Source of the DNA: Pseudomonas sp. Leaf48
GTDB lineage: Bacteria > Pseudomonadota > Gammaproteobacteria > Pseudomonadales > Pseudomonadaceae
Assembly (NCBI RefSeq): GCF_001421885.1
Contig: NZ_LMLH01000028.1
Location: 628,162-681,946 of the forward strand
Length of the DNA stretch: 53,785 bases
Reading direction: 5' to 3'
Shown: piece after piece, positions 44,342 through 52,779 of the stretch
Layout of the letters: each line of letters starts with the position of its first letter
Numbering within the stretch: the first letter of the stretch is position 1
Program-made: the position numbers and the translations under genes
Notes under the pieces: model-generated
Database searches by the model: none
Told to the model about the DNA's origin: nothing
Seen by the model: the letters and a program-made list of their open reading frames with translations, nothing else

Positions 44342-44378
44342 CAGGGGCTGCCCAAAGCTGCGATCTTTTCGATTATGA
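44342..44378. repeat. single REP remnant
   Basis: GCAGGGGCTGCCCAAAGCTGCGATCTTTT resembles one arm of the REP pair at 3193-3210 (shared GCTGCGATCTTTT). No inverted partner is nearby, so this is a solo or decayed copy. Confidence 0.5.
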
Positions 44379-44456
44379 CGCAAAGTCCTCGGGATGACGC
44401 TGCCACTTGCCTTCACTGCCCATCCCCCCGAAGCTATACGCCTTCAGGAGAACCCG

Positions 44457-44759
44457 ATGAACCTTGTTGAACTGACCGAACGCCTGCACGCCATCCGTGA
44501 TCGCAATGACTGGCGGCAATTTCACAGCCCGAAAAACCTGGCCATGGCCGCGAGTGTGGAAATGTCCGAGCTGGTGGAGATTTTCCAGTGGCTGAGCGAA
44601 GACCAGTCACGCCAGTTGCCGGCGGAAAAGCTGGCGCATGCCGGTCAGGAAGTTGGCGACATCGTGCTGTATTTATTGCTGCTGTGCAGCGAGTTGGGGC
44701 TGGATATGGAAGAAGTGGTGCGCAGCAAACTGGCTGACAGTGAACGGAGGTTCAGCTGA
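44457..44759 (+). CDS. MazG-like nucleotide pyrophosphohydrolase
   Basis: A 100-residue protein of the MazG-like/RS21-C6 group, which cleaves nucleoside triphosphates to monophosphates (house-cleaning of abnormal dNTPs). The metal-binding helix pairs are seen in SVEMSELVEIFQWLSE (ExxE) and EVGDIVLYLLLLCSEL (ExxD). Start: ATG at 44457 with AGGAG 6 nt upstream; the earlier in-frame part lacks a ribosome site. The stop TGA shares its A with the ATG of cmoM. Confidence 0.88.
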   Translation: MNLVELTERLHAIRDRNDWRQFHSPKNLAMAASVEMSELVEIFQWLSEDQSRQLPAEKLAHAGQEVGDIVLYLLLLCSELGLDMEEVVRSKLADSERRFS

Positions 44760-45508
44760 TGAGCGACCGTCATTTCGATCAACTGGCGACCCGTTTCGCT
44801 GAAAAAATCTACGGCGGCGCCAAAGGTGCCATCCGCCTGGCGGTGTTGCAGGCGGACCTGGCTGAAACCCTGCCGGACCGGCCGCTGCGAGTGCTGGACA
44901 TTGGCGCCGGCCTTGGCCACATGTCTTTATGGTTGGCCCAGCGCGGCCATCAGGTGACCCTGGCCGAACCCGCCGAGCCGATGCTCGAAGGTGCCCGCCA
45001 GCGTTTCGCCGAGGCCGGCCAGACCGCGACCTTCATTCAGGCGCCATGGCAGGAGTTGCTCGGCCAGCTCACCGAACCCTACGATCTGGTGCTGTGCCAC
45101 GCGGTGCTGGAATGGCTGGCTGAGCCTCACGCGATCCTGCCGGTCCTGCATCAATTGACCAAGGCGGACGGCTGGCTGTCCCTGGCGTTCTACAACCGCG
45201 ATGCGCTGATTTACCGCAACTTGCTCAAGGGCCACTTCCGCAAGATGCGCAAGAATGACATGGCCGGCGAAAAGCAGAGCCTGACCCCGCAGCAACCCCT
45301 TGATCCGCGCGAACTGGCGGCGCAACTTGAAGGTCTGTGGCGGGTCGAAACCCAGAGTGGGGTGCGGGTTTTTCACGATTACATGCCGGTGGAGTTCCAG
45401 GCCCGCGCCGAACTGGCGGATCTGCTGGAAATGGAACTGGCTCACCGCCGTCACCCAAGCTTTGCCGGGCTCGGGCGTTACTTGCACTGGATTTGCCGGC
45501 CGATCTGA
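44759..45508 (+). CDS. cmoM: tRNA 5-carboxymethoxyuridine methyltransferase CmoM
   Basis: A 249-residue methyltransferase similar along its length to E. coli CmoM (formerly SmtA), which esterifies cmo5U at the tRNA wobble position to mcmo5U. Motif I is VLDIGAGLGHMSLWLAQRGH; DLVLCHAVLEWLAEP, LSLAFYNRDALIYRNLLKG and SGVRVFHDYMP are shared with CmoM rather than with general methyltransferases. The start overlaps the MazG-like stop by 1 nt and has GGAGG upstream. Confidence 0.88.
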   Translation: MSDRHFDQLATRFAEKIYGGAKGAIRLAVLQADLAETLPDRPLRVLDIGAGLGHMSLWLAQRGHQVTLAEPAEPMLEGARQRFAEAGQTATFIQAPWQELLGQLTEPYDLVLCHAVLEWLAEPHAILPVLHQLTKADGWLSLAFYNRDALIYRNLLKGHFRKMRKNDMAGEKQSLTPQQPLDPRELAAQLEGLWRVETQSGVRVFHDYMPVEFQARAELADLLEMELAHRRHPSFAGLGRYLHWICRPI

Positions 45509-45520
45509 TCGGAGCGCGAA

Positions 45521-46141
45521 ATGATGAGTCGTTCAGCTGTGCTGGTGTTCTGCCTGGGGTTGGCGGCCTGTCAGGGCAGCAACCCTTATGTGGCCAGCTC
45601 CAGGCCCTTGCCGCCGGCGCCACCCCAGGCGGCCAATACCTTCGACCATAGCGCCTATCCTGCGCCGATCCGGAACTATGGACAGTACCGCAGCTGGGCC
45701 TGGCTCGACGGGCATCCGCCACCCGGCACGGTCTGGGCGGATTCGGCCCAGGTCGCCGAAGCGGTCAGCAGTGCGCTGGATCAGCGAGGGTTGCGACCGC
45801 TGCACGGTAACCGTCCGGCAGACCTGTTCGTCAGCGCCGACCTGCGCATGGAAACCCGCTTGCGTCAGGTTCAGGATGACTACTACGGCGGTGTCTATGG
45901 CGGTTATGGTGGCTACAACCACGGGTACGGCTCGGGCTACGGCATGTACACCGCCGTGCCGATTGTTCGCACCTATTCGGAACAGGTCATGGTGGTCCAG
46001 GTAGACCTGTATGACGCCCAGAGCGGCCAGGCCATCTGGAGTTCCAGCGCCGAGACTGGCAATGCTGACAGCGAAAGCAAGCGGGTCGATGCCATTCGTG
46101 AGGCTGTGGAAAAGGCAATGTCGGCGTATCCTCCTCATTAA
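45521..46141 (+). CDS. DUF4136 lipoprotein (first of two)
   Basis: A 206-residue lipoprotein: the lipobox LGLAAC ends at about Cys17. The body is a DUF4136 domain (YRSWAWLDGHPPPG, then VAEAVSSALDQRGLRPL and a C-terminal DAIREAVEKAMSAYPPH). A Gly/Tyr-rich insert (GGYGGYNHGYGSGYG) interrupts it. DUF4136 proteins are outer-membrane lipoproteins of unknown role. A close relative is encoded immediately downstream, so this is a tandem duplication. GGAGC lies 7 nt before the ATG; it may be co-transcribed with cmoM. Confidence 0.85.
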   Translation: MMSRSAVLVFCLGLAACQGSNPYVASSRPLPPAPPQAANTFDHSAYPAPIRNYGQYRSWAWLDGHPPPGTVWADSAQVAEAVSSALDQRGLRPLHGNRPADLFVSADLRMETRLRQVQDDYYGGVYGGYGGYNHGYGSGYGMYTAVPIVRTYSEQVMVVQVDLYDAQSGQAIWSSSAETGNADSESKRVDAIREAVEKAMSAYPPH

Positions 46142-46194
46142 TTTCTGTAGATAAGAAGCATTTCGCATCGTTGTTTTTCAACCGGAGAACCATC

Positions 46195-46752
46195 ATGTTT
46201 CGCCGTCTCGCTTTACTGGCAGTGGCCGCGTTGCTCAGTGCCTGCGCTGCCAACCAGGTCAATCATGACTTTGATGCCAGCCGTGATTTTGCGGCTTACC
46301 ACAGCTGGAGCTGGAAAGAGCCCGCCGTGCAATACCGCCCCGATGATCCACGGATCCAGAGTGACCTGACCGATCAACGCATCCGCCAGGCTGTTACCGA
46401 CCAGCTCGATTCCCGTGGCTTGCGTCAGGCAACCGCCGACGCCAAGGGTGACTTGAATGTGCAGACCTACCTGATTGTCGAAGACCGACAACAGCAGGTG
46501 ACCACCAGTTATGGCGGCGGTTGGGGTAACCCGTGGAACGGTTACTGGGGCGCGCCGATGTATAACGAAACCCGCAACGTCAACTACAAGGTAGCGACCA
46601 TCCAGATCGACATACTCGATGGCAAGGACGGCAGACTGGTGTGGCGCGGCAGTGATGAGCAGATGCTCAGCCGCACGCCGAACCCCTCGGATCGAAGCAA
46701 TGCCATCCATGAAACGGTCACCCGGATTCTGGCCAACTACCCACCACGATAA
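46195..46752 (+). CDS. DUF4136 lipoprotein (second of two)
   Basis: A 185-residue lipoprotein with lipobox LLSAC (Cys at about 17), a DUF4136 domain beginning VNHDFDASRDFAAYHSWSWKEP, and the C-terminal AIHETVTRILANYPPR block matching the end of the preceding gene product. A Gly/Trp/Asn-rich insert (GGGWGNPWNGYWG) lies where the first copy has its Gly/Tyr insert. Start: ATG 46195 with CGGAG upstream. A REP pair follows after the stop. Confidence 0.87.
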   Translation: MFRRLALLAVAALLSACAANQVNHDFDASRDFAAYHSWSWKEPAVQYRPDDPRIQSDLTDQRIRQAVTDQLDSRGLRQATADAKGDLNVQTYLIVEDRQQQVTTSYGGGWGNPWNGYWGAPMYNETRNVNYKVATIQIDILDGKDGRLVWRGSDEQMLSRTPNPSDRSNAIHETVTRILANYPPR

Positions 46753-46766
46753 GCCCCTCCTGCCTA

Positions 46767-46861
46767 CCCTGTGGGAGCGGGCTTGCTCGCGAAAGCGATT
46801 TCTCATTCAAGGCAGGGTCGCCTGAGAAACCGTATTCGCGAGCAAGCCCGCTGCCACAGGG
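46767..46861. repeat. REP pair between DUF4136 genes and tadG-like gene
   Basis: CCCTGTGGGAGCGGGCTTGC at 46767 (27 nt in all) faces an inverted copy ending at 46861 with one mismatch; the spacer is about 41 nt. The class is the same as at the ctpL 3' end (GGGAGCGG.CTTGCTCGCGAA). Confidence 0.85.
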
Positions 46862-46973
46862 TTCATTTTTGGATCTTGAGTGGCGAGTTGCCAGCAGCCA
46901 TGGCCACCTTTGTCTACACTGCTTCTCACCAACGGAGGTCGAGCCCGGCAGTGCGTCGGCAAAGGAGTGCGCC

Positions 46974-48944
46974 ATGTCTCCCCGCATGCAGTTTCGCGGC
47001 CCGGCCCGACAACGGGGGGCGATCGGCCTGATGGCGGCGCTGACCCTGACCCTGGCCCTGGGATTCATGCTGTTGGTGGTCGATACCGGCAGGCTTTACC
47101 TGGAGCAACGCAAGCTGCAGCGGCTGGCCGACGTTGCCGCACTGGAGGCGGTCAGCCGCAATGGCGATTGCCTGGTGCCGGCGGCCACGGCGACGGTTTA
47201 CGCCCTCGAGAGTGCCACCCGCAACGGCTACAACGCTGCCGACAGCATGACCCTGAACACCGACTGCGGTTCATTGCAAACGGGCGCCGACAACCTGCGC
47301 GCCTTCGTCGTCGATGCCAGCAAGAAAGAGGCGATTCGCGTGGTCGCGACCCATACGGTACCGACCAGCGTCGCGCGGGGCATTTTTGCCCTGATGGGGG
47401 CGGGCCCTGTCAGCCAGACCACCCAACTCTCGGCCACAGCCGTCGGTGCTGCCGCAGTCCTGCCGCCCCTGGCGATGTTGACCATTGGCAGTACGGCGCT
47501 GGTAGTCGACTCCAGCCGGTCGGCGGCGTTGAACCTGCTGTTGGGGCAAATGCTGGGCGGGAGCCTGAACTTGACGGTCGCCGGGTGGCAGGGCCTGGCC
47601 GATACCCAGATCAATCTGCTGGGCTACCTGAATCAATTGGCCCTAGACGTCAACGTCAGCGCCGGGGACTACACCCGGTTGCTGAGCACCAACATCGGCC
47701 TGACCCAGTTGCTGGACACCGCCATCACCGTACTTCAGGCCGGCGGGCCCACCACCAGTGTGGCGATCAGCGGGCTGACCGGTTTGAAGGCGGCGGCGGG
47801 GAGTACTTCGATTGTCCTGGGGCAATTGCTGCAACTGCAAACCGGGGCGGTCTCGTCGGCGCTCAATACCAATTTGCAGGTGTTCCAGTTGGTTGAGGCG
47901 TTTGTGCAAGTAGCCAACAGCCAGAACAGCGCCGTGGCCAATATCCCCCTGAACATCCCGGGCCTGGCTAACGGCGGGGTTCAGGTCAAAGTCATTCAAC
48001 CGCCGCAATTGTCGGCCATCGGCAACCCGGCGCTGGTCAATGGCCTGATCAATGACCCCAACCGCATTTACGTGCGTACAGCTCAAGTGCGCACGCTTGT
48101 GTCGTTGAATTTGCCGGTACTGTCGGGTGTCAGTGGTCTGGCCAGCGCCCTCACCAGCAACACACTGTTAGGTGGATTGACCGATACCTTGAACAACCTG
48201 CTGCACCTGAATCTGGCCGGTACTGTGGGTTCGCTGTTGTGCACATTGACCGGAACGTGCCAGATCACCGACCTGAAGATCCTGCCCACACCGACCATCG
48301 ACATCGCGTTGGAGGTGGCGGCTGCCGACAGCCACGTGACCGGCTACAACTGCGCCAGTAGCGGCACGAAAACCCTGACCACCGAGACCAACACCTCCCT
48401 GGTGAAACTCAAAGTCGGCAAGATCGACATGGCCAATGCGTTCTCTTCGTCGGCCGACGTCAGCGTGCAACCCTTGGCGTTAATTGATATCGGCAAGGTC
48501 AATTGCGTGCTCTGGGTGTGCAATCCAGCCACTCGCGTGCCGTTTTACGGCGGTGGCCTGGGGGTGAAGATCGACACCTCGGTGGCCAGTTCGCAAAGCA
48601 CCCACGTTTACAACCAGCCACCGGAAATCAAGCAGCCACCGTTGCTCTATAACCTGGGTACGCAAGGCATCGTCAACAGCCTGAGAGCGAGCCTGGGCGG
48701 CGTTGAAGTCCAGGCCTATAGACCCACCGGTTCAAGTCTTCTGGGGGGAGTGCTGGTCTTGGCGGCCGGCGCCCTGGATGACGTCAACAGTACGTTGGGC
48801 GGCGTGATCCGGGGCTTGCTGAGCCCCTTGCTCGACCCGATTCTTGACGCGCTGCTGGCCAACCTGGGTATCACTCTGAACAAGGTTGATGTCGGCGCCA
48901 ACCTGAGTTGCAAGCCACCGGGCCGACCCTCGCTGGTGATCTAG
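46974..48944 (+). CDS. tadG: TadG-like Flp pilus assembly protein
   Basis: A 656-residue protein with an N-terminal membrane anchor of the TadG/TadE type (RQRGAIGLMAALTLTLALGFMLLVVDTGRLYLEQRKLQRLADVAALEA-like), followed by a large Leu/Gly/Asn-rich exported domain with several Cys (GYNCASSGT, CVLWVCNP). TadG-like proteins are minor components of Tad pilus assembly. Start: ATG at 46974 with AAAGGAG 7 nt upstream; the frame extends upstream through REP sequence. Its stop shares a CTAG with that of pprA. In P. aeruginosa tadG ends the flp-tad operon; here the genes to its left are unrelated lipoprotein genes. Confidence 0.8.
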   Translation: MSPRMQFRGPARQRGAIGLMAALTLTLALGFMLLVVDTGRLYLEQRKLQRLADVAALEAVSRNGDCLVPAATATVYALESATRNGYNAADSMTLNTDCGSLQTGADNLRAFVVDASKKEAIRVVATHTVPTSVARGIFALMGAGPVSQTTQLSATAVGAAAVLPPLAMLTIGSTALVVDSSRSAALNLLLGQMLGGSLNLTVAGWQGLADTQINLLGYLNQLALDVNVSAGDYTRLLSTNIGLTQLLDTAITVLQAGGPTTSVAISGLTGLKAAAGSTSIVLGQLLQLQTGAVSSALNTNLQVFQLVEAFVQVANSQNSAVANIPLNIPGLANGGVQVKVIQPPQLSAIGNPALVNGLINDPNRIYVRTAQVRTLVSLNLPVLSGVSGLASALTSNTLLGGLTDTLNNLLHLNLAGTVGSLLCTLTGTCQITDLKILPTPTIDIALEVAAADSHVTGYNCASSGTKTLTTETNTSLVKLKVGKIDMANAFSSSADVSVQPLALIDIGKVNCVLWVCNPATRVPFYGGGLGVKIDTSVASSQSTHVYNQPPEIKQPPLLYNLGTQGIVNSLRASLGGVEVQAYRPTGSSLLGGVLVLAAGALDDVNSTLGGVIRGLLSPLLDPILDALLANLGITLNKVDVGANLSCKPPGRPSLVI

Positions 48945-51682
48945 GCCGGGGTGGCAATCGGCAACTCGATACAGAACCGCGCGCCCTCGTGGCAATTGGT
49001 GACGCTCAGTCTGCCGCCCATGTTTTCGACGATGCCGTAACTGACCGACAGCCCCAACCCGGTGCCGACCCCCACCGGTTTGGTGGTGAAGAACGGTTCG
49101 AAAATCCGTTCCAGCAGACGTGAATCGATACCGCCACCGTTGTCCTCGACCCACAGTCGCACCGTGTCCGCATCCCGCTCGGCATTTAGCGCAATCCATG
49201 GGTTGAAATCGGCCTGGGACTCGCGCTTGCCCAGCAGCGCATCTCGGGCATTGACCATCAGGTTGATCAGCACTTGCTCCAACTGGTCGACGTGACCGCG
49301 TATCTGTACTTCAAAATCAGTCTCGGTGATCCGCAGATCAACGCCTTTGCCGCGCATGCCTTCGGTCAGCAGCGACAGTGTGCCTTCAATCGCCTGGACC
49401 GGATCGAACAGTTGCTGTTCGATGTCCGAGCGTCGCCCGAATACCCGCATGTGATCCACCACCCGCGCTGCGCGCTGCACCTGGGAGTCGATGCGTTTGA
49501 GCTTGTCGGTCAGGTAATCGACCTGCACGTCGCCGTTGCTCAGGCGTTTGAGCACGTTGGTGACCGCCATGCGCATCACGTTCAACGGCTGGCTGATTTC
49601 ATGGGCCAGACCGGTGGCCATTTCGCCCAGGGTGGCCATCTTCGCGCTTTGCGTGAGTTGTTGTTGGGAGCGCCGCACCTCAGTGTTGTCGCGGCCCACG
49701 GCCTGAATTTCCAGCAAGCGGCCCTGATCATCGAACACACCGCGATCCGACCAGATCCACCAGGCATGTTCGCGGCCCGGCAGTTGCAAGTTGATTTCTG
49801 CGGTGCTGACCGGAAACTCCGGGCTCAGCCGGCTCAGCCTCTGAGTGAATGAATCGCGCTGTTCCCGGGACATCCAGGTGCCCAGATCGACTCCCGGCAA
49901 CTGTTCGGGCGCGAGCTCCAGGTAGGTCGCCAGCGGCCGATTGCCGAAGCTCAGAATCAGCTCCGGGTTGTAACGGCAGATCATCGCCGGCGAGTCTTCT
50001 ACCAGAATCCGGTAACGTTCCTCACTCTGTTTGACCTGTTCGGCAGCCAGCGTCGCCTCAGTGACGTCCAGCCACAGCCCCACGGCTTCCACAGGCAGGC
50101 CGAGGTCATCGCGCAGCAATTTGGCCTCATCGAGCATCCAGTGGTAATCACCGCGGCTGTCGCGCATGCGATAACGGCTGCGCACCGAACCTTCGCGCAG
50201 CAACAGGCGGGTGCGCTCGAAATAGTGCGGGCGGTCTTCGGGGTGAACCCGGTCGGCCCAGCTTGCGCCGGCGCAATCGGCGAGGGTCCAGCCCAGCAGT
50301 GGCAGCAGGCTGTCACTGAAGTAACTCGTTTGCAGCGCTCCTTCGGCGTAGCGCTGCACGTAAATGACGGCGGGGGAACTGGCGATCAGGTTATCGAGGC
50401 GCGCATGGGCGGCCGCGGCGTTTTGCTCCTGGTTCTTGATGTCGCTGATATCGAGCATGAAACCCACCAGCCGGCGATTTCTGACATTACCCAACGCCTG
50501 GCCTTGCAGGCGATACCAGGTAGGTGCCGGCCCATCTTCCGGGCGCTGCAAGCGCACGCAGCACAACAACGGTGTGCCTTCGTCCTGCAGCGCCTGCAGG
50601 CTGCTGCGCAACTGTTCGCGGTCGGCGGGATGTATTTGTTCGAGCCAGCTCTGCATGGGTAATCGTGTAGTTTGCAGGTTCAGGGCGTTGGCCAGGGAAG
50701 GTGCCAACTCAATCTCGGTATTGTCGCTGAACAGCTCCCACCAACCGGTACCCAGCAAGACTTGCAGCGATTCCAGGCGCTCCAGTTGCAGCTGGTGCCG
50801 ATGTTCACGCAGACGCTCCAGCAGGGGGCCGGCCAATGCCGCGGCAATTTGCAGCCAGTCGCGATCGCTGATGTCGCGGGCGCGTTCCAGCACCGGATAG
50901 AAACCGCAAAGCAACCAGGCGACTACGCCCCGGGCATCGTGATAAGGCACCGCAAACCCGTCGGTATTACCGAAGGTGGCCTGCAAGCGCGGATGTTCAT
51001 GCATGGACAGGCGTTGCGGTGCAGTACCGCTCAGGCTGTCCAGACTCGTGCCCAGGCTCTGGCCGCTTTGCCATAGCTGCGGTGCGTCGAGGGCCGCGTA
51101 CTGTCGATGAATCTGCCAGCCCTGTTCCTGCTCATCGAGCAATGCCAGAGCAATGCATGGAATCTGCAAGCGCTGCGCCAAGCCTTCCAGCTGCTCGCCC
51201 AGCACTTCGGGCAAGCGCGTCAGGCTGCACAGGCGCAGTTGCTCGCCGATCTGCATCGTCAGCACCTGGCACTGCTCGCGGATGCGCGACTGTCGACGCT
51301 CCAGCAACAGGTCACCGATGTCCAGTAGCTGCAACTGCCAGTCATTGACCTGAGGTTGCACCCAGCCGCGCAGATGCAGGGGAGGGCCATTGAGGCTGTA
51401 GAAGTCCAGGTCCAGCATCTGCCCCTGCCAATCGGCCGGCGAGCCTTCGATGACGAGTGCGCAGTGGGGCAAGAGAAAGTCGAGCAGATGCGGCACCTGC
51501 GGCCCCGGTATCTGTTGCGCCAGCAGGTGCCGTAACGGGCCAGTCACCTGAGTCACCCGGCCCTCGGCATTGAGCTGTAATTGCAGGCCGAAACCGGTGA
51601 CAGGCGGCAATTGCGAAATGTCTGGCGGGGGTGGTGGATGGCGATTGAGCAGGCGCCCGAACAGCTTGTCCCCGGCGCTCAA
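48941..51682 (-). CDS. pprA: PAS-domain sensor histidine kinase PprA
   Basis: A 913-residue kinase without obvious membrane spans. An N-terminal PAS/GAF-like part (1-330) is followed by at least three PAS domains (about 335-420, 440-560, 570-690) and a kinase core: H-box GLAHEISQPLNVMRMA, N-box INLMVNARDAL, G1 VEDNGGGID, G2 GTGLGLSVSYGIVENMGG. No receiver or HPt domain is present. The position between tadG and a TadE-like gene, with fppA and pprB nearby, identifies PprA, which with PprB controls Tad pili and biofilm matrix in P. aeruginosa. It overlaps the TadE-like gene by 4 nt, so they form an operon. Confidence 0.88.
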   Translation of the reverse strand: MSAGDKLFGRLLNRHPPPPPDISQLPPVTGFGLQLQLNAEGRVTQVTGPLRHLLAQQIPGPQVPHLLDFLLPHCALVIEGSPADWQGQMLDLDFYSLNGPPLHLRGWVQPQVNDWQLQLLDIGDLLLERRQSRIREQCQVLTMQIGEQLRLCSLTRLPEVLGEQLEGLAQRLQIPCIALALLDEQEQGWQIHRQYAALDAPQLWQSGQSLGTSLDSLSGTAPQRLSMHEHPRLQATFGNTDGFAVPYHDARGVVAWLLCGFYPVLERARDISDRDWLQIAAALAGPLLERLREHRHQLQLERLESLQVLLGTGWWELFSDNTEIELAPSLANALNLQTTRLPMQSWLEQIHPADREQLRSSLQALQDEGTPLLCCVRLQRPEDGPAPTWYRLQGQALGNVRNRRLVGFMLDISDIKNQEQNAAAAHARLDNLIASSPAVIYVQRYAEGALQTSYFSDSLLPLLGWTLADCAGASWADRVHPEDRPHYFERTRLLLREGSVRSRYRMRDSRGDYHWMLDEAKLLRDDLGLPVEAVGLWLDVTEATLAAEQVKQSEERYRILVEDSPAMICRYNPELILSFGNRPLATYLELAPEQLPGVDLGTWMSREQRDSFTQRLSRLSPEFPVSTAEINLQLPGREHAWWIWSDRGVFDDQGRLLEIQAVGRDNTEVRRSQQQLTQSAKMATLGEMATGLAHEISQPLNVMRMAVTNVLKRLSNGDVQVDYLTDKLKRIDSQVQRAARVVDHMRVFGRRSDIEQQLFDPVQAIEGTLSLLTEGMRGKGVDLRITETDFEVQIRGHVDQLEQVLINLMVNARDALLGKRESQADFNPWIALNAERDADTVRLWVEDNGGGIDSRLLERIFEPFFTTKPVGVGTGLGLSVSYGIVENMGGRLSVTNCHEGARFCIELPIATPA

Positions 51683-52140
51683 AATTGCAGGCTCGAACTG
51701 GCGGTTAGCGTCGTCGGCAGATTGGGCACCCGGCCAATCCCCGGCAAGCTGAGAAACGGGATGACGGCGCCGATTTTATTGCTCGGGTAATGAATGCTGA
51801 CCTGCAGCAGCCCGCCCACGTAGGTCACTGAGGCGTCGGTGGCGACATTGAAATTCAGCGCTGTGGGTATCCACGCCAATTGCAGGCCAAGTTCGGTCTT
51901 GGCGCGGGTTTTCAGTGCAGCCTCGTAATTGGCGGTGGTCGGGTCCAGTGCCACGCTACGGCGCACGGCTTCGGCAGTCGACTGGTTGAACGACTGCATC
52001 AGCAGCAGGGGCAGGCTGTAGCTGACAATGCCGTAAAACACGGCAAAAAAAATTATGAAGACCAGGGCGAATTCAATCGCGACGGCACCTTTCTGCTTGC
52101 GGGGGAAGCTGATTTTCACGAGTGTGTCTACCCTGACCAT
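51679..52140 (-). CDS. TadE-like pilus assembly protein
   Basis: A 153-residue protein with the TadE/TadF N-terminus KQKGAVAIEFALVFIIFFAVFYGIVSYSLPLL, where the AVAIEF part resembles a pseudopilin processing site with Glu at position 5, followed by a short exported domain. Such pseudopilins are matured by the prepilin peptidase encoded next door (fppA). Start uncertain: ATG 52140 (MVRVDTL), GTG 52143, or an internal GTG giving MKISFPRKQKG, which would make a more usual leader length. Divergent from fppA. Confidence 0.75.
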   Translation of the reverse strand: MVRVDTLVKISFPRKQKGAVAIEFALVFIIFFAVFYGIVSYSLPLLLMQSFNQSTAEAVRRSVALDPTTANYEAALKTRAKTELGLQLAWIPTALNFNVATDASVTYVGGLLQVSIHYPSNKIGAVIPFLSLPGIGRVPNLPTTLTASSSLQF

Positions 52141-52194
52141 CACAAAGTAATGTCAGCATAGAATCATTCAGCCAAAACGGACGTTTTTTACCTG

Positions 52195-52665
52195 ATGCAA
52201 AGCTTTGTTTTATTGATCTGGCTGGCGCTTTGCGCGGCACAGGATGCCAGGGAGCGGCACATCGCCAATGGCTTGACCCTTGGCGTGGCAGCATTGGCGC
52301 TGGCCTGGTTGCTGTGGAGCGGTACCACATGGTTGGGGGCCCAGGCGCAAGAAGGTGGTTGGGCGTTACTGCTGGCGCTTGGGTTTACTTTGCCCGGGTA
52401 TGCCTTGCGACGCCTAGGCGGCGCAGACGTCAAACTCATGGCTGCGCTGGGGCTCGCGACGGACGGTACGCATGTGCTCGGCACGTTTATCGGCGCCGGA
52501 TTGGCCAGTGTTTTCTGGCTGTTGCTGGCGCCAAGAGTCTGGCTTCATATGAGTCAAGGGCTTAGAAATCATCTTTTTTATATGGCACCTGAAATGTCAA
52601 AGAAGCTGCCATTCGCCCCGTTCGTTTTGGCTGGGTTGGCGCTTACGTTCGCCTGGGGGCTCTAG
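52195..52665 (+). CDS. fppA: prepilin peptidase FppA (CpaA/TadV type)
   Basis: A 156-residue membrane aspartic peptidase that cleaves Flp and TadE/F-type pseudopilins. The two catalytic Asp residues are Asp17 (AAQDARERHI) and Asp78 (LGGADVKLMAALGL, the GxGD-type motif written GGAD). About four spans are visible; the methyltransferase half of PilD is absent, as in CpaA/TadV/FppA. It lies 103-115 nt upstream of pprB on the same strand. Confidence 0.88.
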   Translation: MQSFVLLIWLALCAAQDARERHIANGLTLGVAALALAWLLWSGTTWLGAQAQEGGWALLLALGFTLPGYALRRLGGADVKLMAALGLATDGTHVLGTFIGAGLASVFWLLLAPRVWLHMSQGLRNHLFYMAPEMSKKLPFAPFVLAGLALTFAWGL

Positions 52666-52779
52666 TTGAACGTGATATGTACATAGCGGCAAACAAAGTC
52701 TATTTTTCAGGCAGTAGTTGCACAGCCTGTTGCTGTCGGTGAAGGACGGGTCAATTTTTGGCCTCACATGGAGTTGCTC

